NCBI GenBank assembly: GCA_032209605.1 | Contig: JASFXZ010000016.1 | Coordinates: 14,012,001 to 14,076,000, forward strand | Source: Mactromeris polynyma | Taxonomy: Eukaryota > Mollusca > Bivalvia > Venerida > Mactridae | Direction of reading: 5' to 3' | Length of the DNA: 64,000 nt | In this document: positions 48,101 through 58,800 of the stretch, in pieces | How positions within the stretch are numbered: position 1 is the first letter of the stretch | How the letters are laid out: each line of letters opens with the position of its first letter | The notes under the pieces: generated by a model | The model's database searches: none | What the model saw: the letters and a program-made list of their open reading frames with translations, nothing else | What the model was told of the DNA's origin: nothing | Translations under genes and position numbers: made by a program

Positions 48101-49224
48101 ATTCATGAAGTTGAAATCGCAAATTCATGAAGTTGAAATCGTTATTCATGAAGTTGAAATCGTTATTCATGAAGTTGAAATCGCAAATTCATGAAGTTGA
48201 AATCGCAAATTCATGAAGTTGAAATCGCAAATTCATGAAGTTGAAATCGCAAATTCATGAAGTTGAAATCGCAAATTCATGAAGTTGAAATCGCAAATTC
48301 ATGAAGTTGAAATCGCAAATTCATGAAGTTGAAATCGCAAATTCATGTACATTTTGTAGTTGAAATCGCAAATTCATGAAGTTGAAATCGCAAATTCATG
48401 AAGTTGAAATCGCAATTCATGAAGTTGAAATCGCAAATTCATGAAGTTGAAATCGCAAATTCATGAAGTTGAAATCGCAAATTCTTGATACCGGATTCAA
48501 AAAGTACAAATAGACCTAAAATATATATACTATTCAACAGAGCTATTCCAACAGTTTTGTTTTATTCTGAGAATCTTCACTACATTATGACAAAGGATTT
48601 TGTCATGCTTATAACGAGGTTTTGCGATAGTTCGATTTTGAATCATAAATGTTACAGCTTACTGCAATCAAATGTTACAGCTTAAGGCAATCAAATGTTA
48701 CAGCTTACTGCAATCAAATGTTACAGCTTACTGCAATCAAATGTTACAGCTTACTGCAATCAAATGTTACAGCTTACTGCAATCAAATGTTACAGCTTTC
48801 TGCAATCAAAATGTTACAGCTTACTGCAATCAAAATGTTACAGCTTACTGCAATCAAATGTTACAGCTTACTGCAATCAAATGTTACAGCTTACTGCAAT
48901 CAAACGTTACAGCTTACTGCAATCAAATGTTACAGCTTACTGCAATCAAATGTTACAGCTTACTGCAATCAAATGTTACAGCTTACTGCAATCAAATGTT
49001 ACGAGAAAGTAAGTGAAATAGTACTGGCAGGTCTGCACTTTTGACCAGTATATAATTGTTTCGCGGACGTTCAACTAGTAAGACTTTTTAGTAGTAAATC
49101 GCCACATTAGTTCTGTTTTTCCCATAATGCGCAAGTCAATAAGATAAAAAAGTTTGCACTTACCGGAATATAAATCCAGGCAGTTTAAGATGATAAATAT
49201 AATGACTAGTTTGCTATCCATCAT
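42101..49224 (-). CDS. EGF-repeat single-pass receptor, gene 1 of an inverted pair (3' end not found)
   Basis: Minus-strand exons: 49224-49164, 46307-45708, 43745-43583, 42465-42101; phases 1, 1, 2, 1 and GT-AG throughout; 396 residues before an unfound last exon. Exon 1 is a signal peptide (MMDSKLVIIF...). Exon 2 holds Cys-rich EGF/laminin-like repeats (CDICADGLCDVHKC, CDSCGPGYY, CTECVDGKYG). Exon 3 is a short juxtamembrane stretch and one TM helix (VYVALGIGLCVTLLIIAFLA) followed by KR. Exon 4 is a Tyr-rich cytoplasmic tail with YxxP at Y315, Y347, Y364 and Y376 (YHEP, YLQP, YLTP, YMQP) and YEPL at 382. Compared with gene 2, exon 2 is 127 residues shorter and the Thr-rich stalk is absent. 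The layout resembles MEGF/Draper or SREC receptors; no orthology is claimed. It is transcribed away from gene 2. Confidence 0.8.
42568..42750 (-). mobile_element. MITE carrying TGACGTCA sites, inverted copy 3
   Basis: The ends ATCTCTTCTTTAAGTGACGTC and GACGTCACTTACAGAAGAGG are inverted repeats, which defines both termini of the family. TGACGTCA is at 42585-42592. It sits in intron-side sequence just upstream of exon 4 of gene 1. Confidence 0.8.
43205..43450 (-). mobile_element. CGCCATTAAAAACGCAACT MITE in intron 3 of gene 1
   Basis: Starts CTTAACGCCATTAAAAACGC. The interior (reverse complement) matches 36745-36990, including AATGTCACCATGTTGACGCG. The matching intron of gene 2 carries the same element at 55600-55802, so it predates the gene duplication. 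Confidence 0.8.
44170..45320 (-). pseudogene. Reverse-transcriptase pseudogene (probably Penelope-like) in intron 2 of gene 1
   Basis: Minus-strand blocks in order: TYDFSTLYTSLPHG (about 45152-45113), KKTFGSNQHVYL, QQKVGIPMGTNCAPLIADL, then in another frame NNTSRYLDDILNID (catalytic YLDD), HVSFLDLDISIENG, DYDFEIINFPWL and YGIYISQLVRF (about 44500). At least two frameshifts (for example in an A7 run near 45080 and near 44840) break it. The GIPMGTNCAPL plus YLDD combination is a reverse transcriptase. Assignment to Penelope-like elements is my best guess from motif style, not a search result. Confidence 0.7.
45320..45570 (-). repeat. Dispersed repeat adjoining the reverse-transcriptase remnant
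   Basis: The reverse complement contains AGCAGAAATCCTCGCTTAAG, a G-run near 45430 and TATATCAAGTAAAGGAACTG. The same sequence is at 54680-54945 in intron 2 of gene 2 and, diverged, at 49590-49865. It may be the 5' part of the retroelement. Confidence 0.7.
46345..46525. mobile_element. Mariner-type MITE in intron 1 of gene 1
   Basis: The ends TACAGTTCGACCTCGTTAAA and TAAACGAGGTTTGGCTGTA are inverted and bounded by TA. The interior is rich in TTCGAATA. The counterpart in gene 2 is 52076-52855, where another element is inserted. Confidence 0.8.
46602..46785. mobile_element. MITE with CAGTAAAACCTCA ends, intron 1 of gene 1
   Basis: Left GCAGTAAAACCTCATTAATA, right AAGTGAGGTTTTACTGTA. The interior has GACCACC/GGTGGTC blocks. 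The counterpart in gene 2 is 51838-52020. Confidence 0.75.
46812..47042 (-). mobile_element. tRNA-derived SINE (type III), intron 1 of gene 1
   Basis: The minus strand starts GCCGGTTTGCTCAGTTGGTA (box A) with box B CCGGGTTCGATTCCCGG, then the body ATGTTCTTCCTTGACATTGG. The tail is cut short compared with 51030-51250. It is shared by both receptor genes. Confidence 0.85.
47100..48484 (+). repeat. 21/22-bp minisatellite (~63 units), intron 1 of gene 1
   Basis: Two unit types are intermixed: CAAATTCATGAAGTTGAAAT(CG), 22 bp, and the same with TT in place of CAA, 21 bp. Their order shows repeated multi-unit blocks. One interruption (TGTACATTTTGTAG) lies near 48347. It is absent from the matching intron of gene 2. 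Confidence 0.97.
48649..49002 (+). repeat. 23-bp minisatellite (~15 units), intron 1 of gene 1
   Basis: Unit ATGTTACAGCTTACTGCAAT(CAA), with a few 24-bp units. The open frames in all three phases are by-products. Not present in gene 2. Confidence 0.97.
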
Positions 49225-49284
49225 GATCGTATGTGGTTTGTTTTGTAAGAAATACAACAATGCTTGTTTAAAAGTATGTAATCG

Positions 49285-49292
49285 CTTATATA
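49285..49292 (-). promoter_or_regulatory. TATA box of EGF receptor gene 1
   Basis: The minus strand reads CCTATATAAGCGATTA, 61 bp upstream of the ATG. The same TATATAAGCGATTA occurs at the same relative place in gene 2. Confidence 0.65.
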
Positions 49293-50752
49293 GGCCTATC
49301 GACAAACACATTCACCTTTCTACACTTCATATCCGTTCAGAAAGTGGACGTCTTGAACTGTCCGCCACAATATCTAGCAATATCCGAAACCAATCATTCT
49401 GGACTCTTCAACCTGCTAGGATATTATATGATAAGGCATTATGCCCATGTTTCATTTTTTAAAGTTAAATAACTACAAACATTTGGTTAAATCAAGAAAT
49501 AATATATGTTTTAATTACTGGTACCCAATGGCGTGAGTATTAAAATACAGAGAAAAATTTGCCACAGGGAATACCACATACATACTGACTGTGCCTCTCC
49601 ACACAGACATCCAGGACAACAACTATCCATAACACATAAGGCACTTGAGGAGACTCATGTGTACAAACGTAAGGGAACTGGGGTGCTAGGAATGGCCTGG
49701 CCGACCATAAGGGATAACTATGAGAATCAAAGAGGACAAACAGGGGGGTAATGAATGGAAAATATCACAGGACAAGTCAAGACAGCTGCCGACAATAGGC
49801 CGAAAGTGTGGAGAAAATAACATGAACACTATATTAAGTGAATGTATTGCACAGGGGGAAAGGAAATCTAACATACATCTACAACACCAAAGAAATAATA
49901 ACTATACACCGATTTGCAGCCTTGGAACTGTCTAAAATACTAATAAGAATTGCACATTAATTAGATAATCTTCACCGATCATCTATGTTCATGTCTCAAG
50001 TCCTTTTTGCATCAGTAATTGCTTCTATGTATGCAAGGGCGTAGCAAGGCCCTTTTGACGTGTACGCACAATTGGGTTTCAAAGAAGCGGCTGACGTTGT
50101 CATAGGAGAGAAACCTATTTGTATAGCAAAATGGAGGCTTGAATATTTTGTATACGCCAGGGTATAAAAAGCGTTCGTTGACATATAAGGCAAACGAGGC
50201 TCTATATATTGTACATTCTCGACAGCTCTCGGGTATTTCCGTACCACTTCGTTACTCGGATAACATCCTCTAGTATTTGTAAGACGGAGCACTATGTAGC
50301 AAAGCTCAACATTTTGTGCGGTCAAGAAATAGTTCTCGTAAAACGGATTTATAATTTCAATATCGTTATTTTGGACTGTTTAATAATATTCAAAATGGCG
50401 GGAAAAAATCAAAATGGCCGCCAAGTAGTGAAATGAACAAAAGCAAAACTTTGCTAATAACTTTAACTATTTCTTCTATCAAATTGTACTTTTCAAACAC
50501 ATTTACACACAAAAGTATTTTCACATCAGCAGTTGTCAAAATATATCTCTTGTTAATAGGCCATATAGTCCTTGTCACACACCCCACCACATTTACACAG
50601 CGCCGTACATAACAGCATTGCCCTCCCTCACGCATTTGCATCTTCCACGACATCCATTTTCTATCTTAATATATTGTTGCGGGCAGTTGAAGTCGTCCAC
50701 TTTGTGAACGGATATGAAGTATGGTGATGCGAAGGCGGAATATATTTGTTGA
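49293..50752. other. Divergent intergenic spacer between the paired receptor genes
   Basis: The inverted homology of the two genes extends to about 49375 on one side and 50671 on the other (CATATCCGTTCA ... GTGGACGTCTT versus its mirrored partner). The roughly 1.3 kb between is unique apart from a dispersed repeat at 49590-49865. Near 50392-50425 there are two ATGGCGG/ATGGCCGCC-type motifs. No gene is supported. Confidence 0.6.
49590..49865 (+). repeat. Diverged copy of the repeat at 45320-45570 and 54680-54945
   Basis: Shares GGGGTGCTAGGAATGG-like and TAGGCCGAAAGTGTGG blocks and the TATTAAGTGAATGTATTGCAC end with those copies. Confidence 0.5.
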
Positions 50753-50760
50753 TATATAAG
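50753..50760 (+). promoter_or_regulatory. TATA box of EGF receptor gene 2
   Basis: GATATATAAGCGATTA, 70 bp upstream of the ATG, mirrored in gene 1. Confidence 0.65.
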
Positions 50761-50829
50761 CGATTAATACTTTAAGCTATTCTATCCTAATCATTGTCTT
50801 ATTACTTATGAAACAGACACCATACACTC

Positions 50830-53800
50830 ATGATGGAAAGCACACTAGTCATCATATTTTTCATCTTAAACTGCCTGGATTTATATTCCGGTAAGTGCAA
50901 ACTTTTTTATTTTATAATTGACTTGCGCTTTCACGATCGTGAATTCATGAAACGTCTCCATCAGACTCTCGTACGATACTCCTAATTTTACCTAGCATTT
51001 GTGTTTGTTCTCAACGTGGTCAAAAGACTTGGTCACTTGGTGGATCCGGGTTCGATACCTGAGTTGGGCAGGTTATGTTCTTCCGTGACATTGGCTACGA
51101 CTATGCCCTGCACATGTGAAAAAGCTGTCCATTGCTTACGGAAGAGTAAGTTAGAGTACCGGTTGATAATTAATTCCAGGAAAGGTGGTTACAGAGACAA
51201 CTGCCCGTCGTGTTTGACAGAAAAAGTGCTGTTGAAAAACGGCTTAAACCTACGGAGTCCCTAAAGTGACTTTTTTTTTTTTGAGTTACATTTTTATTTT
51301 TATTTCGTAAAAACGAAATGCTATTTCGTTAAAACGTAATGTCACTTCGTAAATACGAAATATTATTTCGTTTAAACAAATTATTATTTCGTAAATACGA
51401 ATTATTATTTCGTATTTACGAATTAGTTTGTCGTCTGTTTGAGTAGCTTTGCCAGTTCGTATTTACGAAATAATAATTCGTTTAAACGAAATAATAATTC
51501 GTTTTTACGAAATAATATTACGTTTTAACGAAATAATAATTCGTTTTTACGAAATAATATTACGTTTTAACGAAATAATAATTCGTTTTACGAAATAATA
51601 ATTCGTTTTTACGAAATAATATTACGTTTTTACGAAATAATAATTCGTTTTTACGAAATAATATTACGTTTTTACGAAATAATAATTCGTTTTTACGAAA
51701 TAATAATACGTTTTTACGAAATAATAATACGTTTTTACGAAATAAAAAAAGAATATGGAATGTCATTTTAGGGGCTCCGTATAAACCCGAATAAAACAAA
51801 CAAACACACAAAGTGTTCCTATCCACCTTCTTACCATTGCACAGTTAAACCTTACTTAAAGACCACCTCAATAATAAGACCACTTAAAAAATAAGAACAC
51901 GGGTTTCAAGTCCATATTGGCTGTACTGATCTTAATTCAACCTCAATATTAAGACCACCTCAATAATAATAATACTTTTCTAGGGATCCAAGTGTGGCCT
52001 TATGATTAAGGTTTAACTGTAGTTGCTTCCATGCTTCTTCGTGCATTTGAGTTGATTGTACAGTGTCAATTGTACTACAGCCGAACCTCGTTTATTCGAA
52101 AGATTTTTATCCGAAATACTCGGTATCATCCGAAATAAATATCAGGTCCAGATGTATATTCTAATGCAGGTCGAATTGAAATGGGCTATTCGAAACCATG
52201 TAGTATTCGAAATGAAATTTCTAGGGATGTCAACGAATGGCTATTTTGGTATTCGAATATTCGGTCAACCTTGGGAACGAATATTCGGTCAACCTTGGGA
52301 ACGAATATTCGACTTTTCGAACATTCGACCTTCTTATTTAATAAAAATACCGTGAAATTCGAAGTTTAACTTTATGCTTATCAATTTTGTGTTTTAAACT
52401 GATCACTTTAGTTGTAAAAATCCCCACGATTACTTACATGCTCAGGGCCTAAGTGTCATCACCAGAGTGTTATATCTCTCTTTCCCCCAAATATACAACA
52501 TGATATGTCAACTTAACACCTGTAGACATTATATTCACGCGTAAAAATGTCATTCAATACGATAATACCCATCATTGAAATTTAATACACTTGCATTCAG
52601 CTTTTATATTGAAAAAATATATTATATCGAATATTCGAATGCCGAATCAGTATTGGAATATTCGGACGTACAAACGAATATTCGATTATTCGTCGACATC
52701 TCTAGAAATTTTGGATCGATTAATTTAATTGAACGAAATATTCGAATGCCGAATCAGTATTGGAATATTCGAACGTACAAATGAATATTCGATTATTCGT
52801 CGACATCTCTAGAAATTTCGGATCGATTAATTCGATTGAACGAAGTCGAACTGTAGTTGATTCATTTATATCACATAATTTATACTTTACAGCCAGACAA
52901 ACATGTCCTCCAGGGACCACCATGTTAATGACCCAGTGCGTACAGTGCAAAGAAAGATGTCTTACATGTATAGCGTATGATCACTGTACAACGTGTAAGC
53001 CCATGTACTGGGCTCCGGATAATCGACAATACCGCGTGTGCCAGAAGGATTGCCCAACCACGTGTGCTACCAATGAGTGTGATGACAAAACGGGAACGTG
53101 TAAGGAATGTCCAGAAGGTTTCTATGGTGACAGTTGTCAAATCAGTTGTGATATTTGCGCTGATGGTTTATGCGATGTACACAAATGTACAAATGGGTGC
53201 AAGGACGGATTCTACGGTGTAACAGATTACAGGGGAATTGTTGAATGCAGAAAATGCATAGTGGGTTGTTCCAAATGTTCGAACGGTATAAGCTGTGATT
53301 CCTGCGGACCAGGATATTACCCGCTTGGAACTAGTTTTTGTATGCCTTGTCCGGACGGCTGTAACCGGTGTACTGATAGGTATAAATGCACCGAGTGTGT
53401 CAATGGAAAGTATGGGGTTACATGCGAACATGAGTGTACAATACCACATTGTGGGACTTGTTCATCTACCAGGAGCTCGTGTATAACTTGTCAATCTGGA
53501 TTCATCCTCGAGGACGACAGATGTGTTCATTGTTCTAAAACTTGTTTGGGTAATTGCGATTCCAATGCCGTGTGTCTGGGTGATTGCGAGGAAGGATACG
53601 GTGGAGCGTATTGTAATGAAACATGTCCCTATTATTGTAGAGCATGTGACAAACACAAGACAGAATTGTGTACTCGGTGTTGGGGTGATTTCTACGAGCA
53701 CCGATGCCTATCTGGATGTGTCAGAGGAAGATACGGCACAAGATGCGATTACCTATGTCCCAATGCATGCCTTCGTTCATACTGCGGTCAAAATGAAGGC

Positions 53801-55478
53801 ACATGTGTGTATGGCTGTGTGAAGGGGTTCACTGGATTGAGATGCCTTGCTAAAATAAACCCTGCAACTCGACGTAAGTTTTGAATCTGCTTTTCTAGTT
53901 TTTTCCATACAATAACGTTACTAGTTTACTTCGCTTGTTTTCGATTTTACGACGTTTCTCACAAGTATTGCAGTGATACACGGCGGCAGTTTACCTAGGC
54001 AGTGTTCCTGGGTTACCAACCAGTACTAGGTTCAGAGGTGTTGGGCAAATGGGTTTTGTTGCATTACCTTCAGTTAAATCCTCACTGAAGGTCATGCACA
54101 TCGCCTCGAGTTCGAACCTAGGACTTCTAGATTACGGAAGTATTGCAGTAATACACGGCGGTTGACCTAAGCAGTGTTCCTGGGGTTGCCAACCAGTACT
54201 AGGTTTCTCTTATATAAGCCATCGACAAACTACCCGCATTACTATGAGTTCAGAGGTGTTGGACCAATGAGTTTTGGTACATTACCTTCAGTTTTATTTC
54301 CTGTGGAAGCACATGCACCTCGCCTCGAATTCGAACCTAGGACTTCTAGAGTAGCAGTCGAACGCTCTGTCGACAGAACTAACCGGGTTGGCTTGTGAGT
54401 TGTAATGGTTACTCGTATGCAACGTAGTTACTGAGATATTGCCTTTATAAATACAGTGCAATGATTGTCGATTGCTTTTTGTAATTTCAATGTACTTTGG
54501 TGGCGATCTTGTTAAAATATGAACGTAACAATAAACGTACGAAATACAGTTGCTAACATTATTTTGAAAGTACGTTACCAGAGATAAAACTACTGACATA
54601 ACATACTGTGAAGATAAAATGCGAGGTATTAAATTTCGCTATGTCCGCGCAATTACGTGGTCCCTTAATGTTGTTTAATTTGCGACAAAAATGAAAGCAG
54701 AAATCCTCGCTTAAGAGGTGCAAGGGTTAACATGTAAGGAATAGGGATACAATGAATGGTCTCTCTTCGACCATAAAGAAAAACTAAGGATAATTTACGG
54801 GGACATCAAGGGGGGGGGGAGTTTTGTGGATGGAAAATAACACTGAACACACCAAGAAAGTCAGTAATCTTAGGCCGAAATGTGTGCGGGGGATGTCATG
54901 AATATTATATCAAGTAAAGGAACTGCACACGGAGAAAGGGGGAACTTAAAATACATTTGAAAACATTGGCCAAACTATTGATATTGTGTTTATTTTTTTG
55001 ACATGTTTATGCATTTATAATCAGGTATAACTGCCCGTGACCCGTCTACTACCACCTACACAACGCATGACCCGTCTACTACCACCTACGCAACTCATGA
55101 CCTGTCTACTACCACCTACACAACGCATGACCCGTCTACTACCACCCCCACAACGCATGACCCGTCTACTACCACCCCCACAACGCCAGACACCACCTCG
55201 TCTAGTACTACATCTACGTTCATGAGTACAATTGTTGGCATCTCAATGTACCCTACCAGCACCGAGGACATATATGACTATCTAGAACTTGCAGAGCCAC
55301 CGGTAATACCTGCAGGAAACCAACCTGAAGCTGAAGACGACATCACGGAAGTTGACACAGACAAAGCAGTTCTAGCCGGAGATTCACGCCACAACGTGTA
55401 TGTGTATGTAGGATTGGGAACTGGACTCTGTGTTACTTTGTTAATCATTGCCGCGCTTGCTGGATATATTGTTAGAAG
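50830..55478 (+). CDS. EGF-repeat single-pass receptor with Thr-rich stalk, gene 2 of the inverted pair (3' partial)
   Basis: Exons 50830-50890, 52893-53873 and 55025-55478 have the same positions and phases as gene 1 (1, 1, 2), giving 498 residues before the unseen tail exon. The signal peptide (MMESTLVIIFF...) ends near residue 20. Residues 21-347 are Cys-rich EGF/laminin-like repeats (for example CPEGFYGDSCQISC, CDSCGPGYYPLG, CEEGYGGAYC, CPNACLRSYCGQ, CVKGFTGLRC). Residues 348-405 form a mucin-like stalk of about five 10-residue units (DPSTTTYTTH type), likely O-glycosylated. One TM helix (about 475-495, YVGLGTGLCVTLLIIAALAG) is followed by RR. The cytoplasmic exon must lie beyond the minisatellite that starts 324 bp downstream and runs off the window, unless it was lost. 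Similar in layout to MEGF/SREC/Draper receptors. Confidence 0.8.
51030..51250 (+). mobile_element. Type III SINE in intron 1 of gene 2, split by another element
   Basis: A partial head with GGATCCGGGTTCGATACC, body ATGTTCTTCCGTGACATTGG, TTAGAGTACCGGTTGAT, and tail CTGTTGAAAAACGGCTTAAA. The tail continues after 51781 (CCCGAATAAAACAAAC), so a later insertion interrupts it. Confidence 0.8.
51251..51781. mobile_element. Foldback element of TTTCGTTTTTACGAAATAAT units with 6-bp target duplication
   Basis: The termini TACGGAGTCCCTAAAGTGAC (left) and GTCATTTTAGGGGCTCCGTA (right) are inverted repeats. The duplicated target is TAAACC (51245-51250 and 51782-51787), and removing the element plus one TAAACC restores the SINE tail. 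The interior is an array of palindromic motifs (ATTTCGTAAAAACGAAAT type) that change orientation around 51424-51457, so the entire element can fold. There is no coding capacity. Confidence 0.85.
51838..52020. mobile_element. MITE with AGTTAAACCTTA ends, intron 1 of gene 2
   Basis: Left CACAGTTAAACCTTACTTAA, right GATTAAGGTTTAACTGTAG, with GACCACC blocks inside. Counterpart of 46602-46785. Confidence 0.75.
52076..52855. mobile_element. Mariner-type MITE, intron 1 of gene 2, interrupted
   Basis: Left TACAGCCGAACCTCGTTTAT, right GAACGAAGTCGAACTGTA. It matches 46345-46525 except for the hAT-like element at 52222-52811 inserted within it. Confidence 0.8.
52222..52811. mobile_element. hAT-like element with perfect 8-bp target duplication
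   Basis: The ends TAGGGATGTC and GACATCTCTA are inverted, and GAAATTTC flanks both sides (52214-52221, 52812-52819). The end sequence is shared with the element at 35208-36115. A tandem duplication of about 125 bp (around 52625 to 52855) also copied its right end plus some of the host MITE. Confidence 0.88.
53955..54400 (-). mobile_element. Two tandem tRNA-derived SINE copies, intron 2 of gene 2
   Basis: The minus strand has a head GGTTAGTTCTGTCGACAGAG and box B TAGGTTCGAATTCGAGG. The bodies at about 53960-54140 and 54145-54330 repeat GTATTGCAGT(G/A)ATACACGGC on the plus strand. The distal copy lacks most of its head. Confidence 0.6.
54680..54945 (+). repeat. Dispersed repeat in intron 2 of gene 2 (counterpart of 45320-45570)
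   Basis: Shares AGCAGAAATCCTCGCTTAAG and TATATCAAGTAAAGGAACTG with intron 2 of gene 1, in mirrored orientation. The reverse-transcriptase remnant next to it in gene 1 is missing here. Confidence 0.7.
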
Positions 55479-55599
55479 GTACTGGCATTTTCTTTCTGAC
55501 TTAACAATTAATGTTAACACCTTTGTTCAAGGACCATTTCACAGATTGCCGCACGGACATCCGTCTGCAAGCTTTAGCTTTTTATTAACTGTCATAACT

Positions 55600-55802
55600 T
55601 TTCCAAAGTACACTATACGCTATTAAAACGTATGTGAAAATTGTCTGCGTGAACACGGTGACATCATAAAGAAATACTTATATCTTAATTATCAAACATA
55701 AATAGTTTCCTTTACTTAATCCGTTATGATATATGAAAACTAGGGCCATAATCTGATTTCTCTTTGATGAATGATTTTACACATTTGTTACAATAAAACA
55801 TC
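55600..55802 (+). mobile_element. CGCCATTAAAAACGCAACT-family MITE in intron 3 of gene 2, right end replaced by satellite
   Basis: Interior blocks TGTCTGCGTGAACACGGTGA, ACTAGGGCCATAATCTGATT and TTGTTACAATAAAACAT match 36745-36990. Its right terminal repeat is missing: the sequence passes from ACAATAAAAC directly into the 20-bp minisatellite. Confidence 0.75.
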
Positions 55803-58800
55803 TTTCCGCAGAGACTACATACTTTCCACAGATACTACCCATACTTTCCACAGATACTACATACTTTCCACAGAGACTACATACTTTCCACAGATACTAC
55901 ACATACTTTCCACAGATACTACATACTTTCCACAGATACTACATACTTTCCACAGATACTACATACTTTCCACAGATACTACATACTTTCCACAGATACT
56001 ACACATACTTTCCACAGATACTACATACTTTCCACAGATACTACATACTTTCCACAGATACTACACATACTTTCCACAGATACTACATACTTTCCACAGA
56101 TACTACACATACTTTCCACAGATACTACATACTTTCCACAGATACTACATACTTTCCACAGAGACTACATACTTTCCACAGATACTACATACTTTCCACA
56201 GATACTACATACTTTCCACAGATACTACATACTTTCCACAGATACTACATACTTTCCACAGATACTACATACTTTCCACAGATACTACATACTTTCCACA
56301 GATACTACATACTTTCCACAGATACTACATACTTTCCACCGATACTACATACTTTCCACAGATACTACCCATACTTTCCACAGATACTACATACTTTCCA
56401 CAGAGACTACATACTTTCCACAGATACTACCCATACTTTCCACAGATACTACATACTTTCCACAGATACTACATACTTTCCACAGATACTACCCATACTT
56501 TCCACAGATACTACATACTTTCCACAGATACTACATACTTTCCACCGATACTACATACTTTCCACCGATACTACATACTTTCCACAGATACTACCCATAC
56601 TTTCCACAGATACTACATACTTTCCACAGAGACTACATACTTTCCACAGATACTACATACTTTCCACAGATACTACACATACTTTCCACAGATACTACAC
56701 ACTTTCCACAGATACTACATACTTTCCACCGATACTACATACTTTCCACAGATACTATATACTTTCCACAGATACTACATACTTTCCACAGATACTACCC
56801 ATACTTTCCACATATACTACATACTTTCCACATATACTACATACTTTCCACAGATACTACACACTTTCCACATATACTACATACTTTCCACAGATACTAC
56901 ACATACTTTCCACAGATACTACATACTTTCCACAGATACTACATACTTTCCACAGATACTACATACTTTCCACAGATACTACACATACTTTCCACATATA
57001 CTACATACTTTCCACAGATACTACACACTTTCCACATATACTACATACTTTCCACAGATACTACATACTTTCCACATATACTACATACTTTCCACAGATA
57101 CTACATACTTTCCACAGATACTACCCATACTTTCCACATATACTACATACTTTCCACAGATACTACATACTTTCCACAGATACTACCCATACTTTCCACA
57201 TATACTACACATTCTTTCCACAGATACTACATACTTTCCACAGATACTACATACTTTCCACAGATACTACATACTTTCCACATATACACATACTTTCCAC
57301 AGATACTACATACTTTCCACAGATACTACCCATACTTTCCACAGATACTACATACTTTCCACCGATACTACATACTTTCCACAGATACTACACATACTTT
57401 CCACATATACACATACTTTCCACAGATACTACATACTTTCCACCGATACTACATACTTTCCACAGATACTACATACTTTCCACATATACACATACTTTCC
57501 ACAGATACTACATACTTTCCACAGATACTACCCATACTTTCCACAGATACTACATACTTTCCACCGATACTACATACTTTCCACAGATACTACATACTTT
57601 CCACAGATACTACATACTTTCCACAGATACTACATACTTTCCACATATACACATACTTTCCACAGATACTACATACTTTCCACAGATACTACCCATACTT
57701 TCCACAGATACTACATACTTTCCACAGATACTACATACTTTCCACAGATACTACATACTTTCCACAGATACTACATACTTTCCACAGATACTACATACTT
57801 TCCACATATACACATACTTTCCACAGATACTACATACTTTCCACAGATACTACCCATACTTTCCACAGATACTACATACTTTCCACCGATACTACATACT
57901 TTCCACAGATACTACATACTTTCCACAGATACTACATACTTTCCACAGATACTACATACTTTCCACATATACACATACTTTCCACAGATACTACCCATAC
58001 TTTCCACATATACTACATACTTTCCACAGATACTACATACTTTCCACAGATACTACCCATACTTTCCACATATACTACATACTTTCCACAGATACTACAT
58101 ACTTTCCACAGATACTACATACTTTCCACATATACTACCCATACTTTCCACAGATACTACATACTTTCCACAGATACTACATACTTTCCACATATACACA
58201 TACTTTCCAAATATACACATACTTTCCACAGATACTACATACTTTCCACAGAGACTACATACTTTCCACAGATACTACATACTTTCCACATATACTACAT
58301 ACTTTCCACATATACTACATACTTTCCACATATACTACATACTTTCCACAGATACTACCCATACTTTCCACAGATACACATACTTTCCACAGATACTACA
58401 TACTTTCCACAGATACTACCCATACTTTCCACATATACTACCCATACTTTCCACAGATACTACATACTTTCCACAGATACTACATACTTTCCACATATAC
58501 ACATACTTTCCACATATACACATACTTTCCACAGATACTACATACTTTCCACAGATACTACATACTTTCCACATATACTACATACTTTCCACAGATACTA
58601 CATACTTTCCACATATACTACATACTTTCCACAGATACTACCCATACTTTCCACAGAGACTACACATACTTTCCACAGATACTACATACTTTCCACAGAT
58701 ACTACCCATACTTTCCACATATACTACATACTTTCCACAGATACTACATACTTTCCACAGATACTACCCATACTTTCCACATATACTACATACTTTCCAC

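Noticed and set aside
47100..48484. Possible CRISPR-like array
   Set aside because: Contiguous repeats with no unique spacers, in a eukaryotic intron. It is a minisatellite.
48649..49044. Three overlapping forward frames of about 100-130 codons
   Set aside because: The 23-bp minisatellite gives MLQLTAIKCYSLLQS-like cycles in every frame.
51560..51826. Minus-strand frame with LLFRKNV repeats
   Set aside because: Produced by the palindromic TTTCGTTTTTACGAAA units of the foldback element.
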